From Coptis chinensis (Eukaryota; Streptophyta; Magnoliopsida; Ranunculales; Ranunculaceae), in contig CM027377.1 of the NCBI GenBank assembly GCA_015680905.1, positions 13,912,501 to 13,976,500 of the forward strand: a stretch of DNA of 64,000 bases, read 5' to 3'. Positions 60,418 through 64,000 of this stretch are shown one piece after another. The notes below the pieces were generated by a model. The model was not told the DNA's origin. It ran no database searches and saw only the letters and a list, made by a program, of their open reading frames with translations. Each line of letters starts with the position of its first letter. Positions within the stretch are counted from its first letter, which is position 1. Made by a program: the position numbers and the translations under genes.

Positions 60418-63400
60418 CCAGCATGTTGTCCGATAGCAAAGCTAGGGGAGATATGTCTGTTGCCTTTAAAAATGGTATGGGGACTGTATTACCAGCTGCA
60501 TAGATGGACCAAAGCTGCAAACGAAACAAAAATAAACTAAGTACCTAACACATGTTTGCATTTTATAGCACCTATTACACAGTCAAGATGCTATACTCTC
60601 GAATCTCGATGCACCTCGTGTCCCCAGTGGAGACCCTCCACTATGTTTTCACGACAGAAAGACCATAGTCTCTCCATCCATTGAGCCGGACAATTATAAA
60701 CCTCAATTTTGGCCAGAATATGACAAGACACTGAAGCTTCCTCGTTTTTTTTTTTTTTAGGATAAATAAAATGATGATTATATTGCTACACGAACAAGTA
60801 GTTCCATCAATACCAAAAACAAAGTCACTAACAACTTTATTTGGACAGATCCTACCACACAAAAGAAAAGCCCCAAAACAAAGAAGCAAAAACGAAGATG
60901 AAAATTCAACGAATTCTCTACTAAAAATCAATTCAATTTAATCCATAAAGACTAAATTAGTTAAAGGCCTACAACTCCATATATAGGAAAACAACTTCTA
61001 ATTCGCTACTGTAAATTTGGAAGTAAAAATAATCCCAAAATACCCTCATTAAATAACCTCAAACTAGTAACTATACCTTATTCTAATAATCACTAACCAT
61101 ATCAATATGTGACTCAATTAATTATGTGAAACCCTAACTCACATCAGAAAAACTACCCTAAAAAGGATCATTAAAAGAAACCCTAACTCAATATGTGACT
61201 CAATTCTGTGTTTCTATTAAATCGACAAAAAAATTATCATTCAACAATGATATGATATTGGTTAAAGTAAACCGGTTCCCATGCGGATCACTGTGATGAA
61301 CACTAATCTGTCCCCTAAACCTCTGAACCTCAACAGAATCCCTGAGCAGAATGTCAAAGAGAAAACAGTAACAGATTTTTTGATCATTTACGTACTTACC
61401 ATTCCACATGATGTAAAATGCTCAGGTTTCTTTATTTGATGAGAAATATGTACGTGAGAGGAAATTTACCTTGTCTTGCACTGTAAATGCTTTCCGACTC
61501 ACATTTCCACTCTTCAATGTGCTACTGCCAATACCACGGCCACCTCCAGATTGTAATTGAGAGAGGTCATCAGTATTCAGGGAACAATCAGGAGATCCAT
61601 GTACAAGATCTGATGACCCTTGTATCGTCTCTGCATCTAGTTTTGGTTCTGCATTCTGAATGTTGCTAACAGAAGCAGTTGTAGCTCCTTTCCTGTAAAA
61701 ATTAAAGTACCCCATTAAATGGTGTTGAACCCCTGAAGATACTAAATTGAGCAATCTAGTGAATCAAGGCATCAAGCAGAAATAGTAATTAAAAGTTACT
61801 GGAGACACTAGGAATTACTACATATAATTAATATAAACTAGGGGGCTAAAGAGAAACAGTAGAGTCAAAATCGAGTATCTTACTGGGAATGGGTTTTCTT
61901 TTTCATCAACGCACTGTAGCTGAAAGTAAGCCAATTGAGCAGATATAAGACACAAACTTCTATCACGTGTGAATCCAGTACACAATCTTCTTATTAGTCC
62001 TCATACTTCAGTGGTCATTTATCACGTGTGGATCCAGTAGTGACAATCTTCTTATTAGTTGTCATAGTTTACTGGTCATTTTCCTTCTTTTCTAAATAGC
62101 ACTTCTTAAGCACCTAAAGTTACTACGTCAAAATATATTCATTTTTCTTACAGGTCACTATTACTAAACATTGAAGAGAAGCTTATACCGAACATAGTAA
62201 GCAAATTAAAAAATATAAAAATAAAATAAAAAGAGGAATGCATACAATTTTTCTTGAATGTGACAATAAATAAGGAAACAAATTTAGAGAGTCAGATAAT
62301 TGAGATTCACTTATTATTCACCTGTTAGTACTTGATGAGTAAATATTATTTAAATACATCCTTCATTAAATTAGCTTATACAAGAATAAATAAATGTTCA
62401 TCAGAAACAAATAGTAACCGAGGTACCATATTTCAGAAGATTCAACTCCTGATGCAATCAAGGGAGTACTTCCAGTGGTCCTCTGAGCAGGTAAAGATTC
62501 TTTTGCATTGGAAATGAATGCTTGATTTGCTGTCAGATCTAACTCAGCACCATCATGAATAACTACAGTCCCAAAGCCACCTGCTTTACATAGAATTCAG
62601 CCGTATCTCAGAAGGATCTTTCCACAAATTATAAAGAGCCCCATTTCATTCAAAAGGTAAAACCACACCAAAATTTGCATTTGAGGAATTTAGTGTTCTT
62701 TAAACAATCAGCGGGTTAGATTCTATCCCGACACTAAATCTCAAATATGCCGATTTTTCAGCAAATTTTAGTTTGTCAATAGTATAAAAATACCATTTCA
62801 GCTTTAAAAATTTCGGAAACATCGATTTCTTTGTACTGTCATATAACTGCTAATAGATCATGAACGAAGGTGATAATAATAGTTCACACAGTTACGTACA
62901 ATTATCGCAATGAACGTTCCGCCATTTATCCAAAGCAGGAGACGGTACTATAAGGTTGGTCCAACCGAAATAATGTTTGTTTTTATAGTTTTAAATGGTC
63001 GGCCATTGGCTGAAAGTGGAAACAATCAGTTGAAGAAAAGAAAGTAGAAACAAGATGGAAACTTCTCTACATTCTGAGAGGGATAATACTCTACAGTCTG
63101 GTAGTACTTTTTTAAAAACAAATTCTACAGCCGCAGCAGCTATAGATTACATTGTCTCCAAGTTTCTTCTTTCTAATAGTTTGAACTTTATTCCCCAACC
63201 CCTTGAATTCCCTTTCCCCGGTGAAGGTGAGAATCAAACTCAAGACCTTGGACCCAACTTCCCAAGGCTCAACACCAGCCCACTGAACACCTTAGCATGC
63301 ATATGTTAAGATTACGCGTCGAAGCAATCATCTGCGTATGAGGAAAATATTAACCAAAAATTCATCGTGTTGGATACCACTCATACCCAGAGATTGAAGA

Positions 63401-63933
63401 CATGGGAAACCATTAAGAGTACAGCTTCAAACTAATAAAAATGAATTTGCACCCGATCCATATCAGGTAAACATTACAATCTTCTATGTACAGACAGTGT
63501 TGCGTTATTTATCTAAATTATGCTATCAAAATGCATCCAAAAGAAAGAAAGAATTTAACCTAGACACAATGCTTTAATCCTGAGTTATCTAACCCAACAC
63601 CCAAAGCAGAGGTTCTAATTACCACTAAGAAGCTCTAAAAACTACCCTTGCTATTTTCTTGGGGGATTATGCAATAGGTTTGTACATGTAACTCAGAATT
63701 TGGAACCTCGTAATTCTTCAGCAAAAACAAATTTACACTATGAGTGTGAATAACATCTAATACATTAATGAATGTGTAAGTTTACCGTCGTCTGGAAGTA
63801 CACCAGCTGATGTTTGGTGATCCCAAGAACTTTCCAATGGAAGATCATCACTGGGAATTCCAATGTTTGGAGGCTTTGATGGAACAGTGTCTCTGTAGTC
63901 TTCATTCAATTTTGGCAGCGTCTCCTCCAACAC
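60418..63933 (-). CDS. SIK1: SIK1-like (Ste20/MAP4K) kinase, C-terminal exons; 5' part off the right edge, last exon not found
   Basis: Five exons keep frame: 63933-63786, 62580-62427, 61919-61884, 61692-61470 and 60514-60418. They read VLEETLPKLNEDYRDTVPS, GGFGTVVIHDGAELDLTANQ, a Ser/Gly-rich linker, SRKAFTVQDK, then LWSIYAAGNTVPIPFLKATD and ISPLALLSDNMLG. The last block is the conserved tail of plant SIK1-type Ste20/germinal-centre kinases. The kinase domain should lie to the right of the window. The final exon (expected to carry a short helical tail) is not found before the NOT3 fragment begins at 60232. Either the gene is cut off at its 3' end or its last intron holds the NOT3 and kinase exons. 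Confidence 0.7.
63180..63290 (-). repeat. SINE-like repeat, copy 2
   Basis: On the minus strand it reads GTCCAAGGTCTTGAGTTTGA and GGGGTTGGGGAATAAAG, matching 51316-51425. It lies in the first intron of the SIK1-like gene. Confidence 0.55.
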
Positions 63934-64000
63934 CTGTTCATTATAACAAAAAATAAGAGTATTAAAAATAAAGAATAGACGCCAACACAAACAATGTCAA

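Noticed and set aside
60641-60931. 96-codon minus ORF ending in a Lys run
   Set aside because: The Lys run is a poly(A) tract, so it is probably the 3' end of a retroposed copy rather than a gene.

Overview
The window is nuclear DNA from a flowering plant, probably a eudicot. It is AT-rich, its genes carry spliceosomal introns with GT-AG borders, and its contents are plant-specific: the clock gene TOC1, the chloroplast splicing factor OTP51, a CC-NBS-LRR gene, and fragments of terpene synthase, VIK-type kinase and B3-domain genes. It also holds MITEs and one long LTR element. The species cannot be named from sequence alone.

Layout. 1-3.6 kb (-): the 5' part of a plant WD40-repeat protein gene that runs off the left edge. 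4.1-7.0 kb (+): a complete five-exon gene for mitochondrial ribosomal protein uL22m, sharing a 0.55 kb two-way promoter with the WD40 gene. 7.0-10.7 kb: duplicated flanking DNA and a 1.6 kb TIR element full of palindromic tandem repeats. 11.7-16.3 kb (-): TOC1/PRR1 in six exons, with two apparent single-base frame slips, lying inside a split second copy of the uL22m downstream flank. 18.2-26.7 kb: a Ty3/gypsy-type LTR element on the minus strand with a perfect 5-bp TSD and no gag-pol (LARD-like), containing remains of a second LTR. 28.5-31.2 kb (-): OTP51, two exons, intact. 31.5-34.9 kb (-): a single-exon CNL resistance gene whose reading frame is broken three times.

36-64 kb is a patchwork. 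It has a small B3-domain ORF and a broken second copy of it; a TauE/SafE transporter fragment; an inverted ankyrin exon and two sets of kinase exons from a VIK-type kinase; a terpene synthase exon; a TFIIIC subunit-6-like gene; several MITEs and SINE-like copies; and on the minus strand a run of SIK1-like exons, then NOT3 exons (one present twice), then a receptor-kinase-type catalytic exon. The NOT3 exons and the kinase exon are open, phase 0 and have intact splice sites, so a chimeric transcript is possible.

The genes do not form a pathway. The functional ones (uL22m, OTP51, TOC1, WD40, probably the TFIIIC subunit) are unrelated housekeeping or regulatory genes. The most unusual features are the chimeric minus-strand locus at 54-64 kb, the palindromic minisatellite element, the placement of TOC1 within a split duplication, and the contrast between cleanly open genes and genes with isolated one-base slips.
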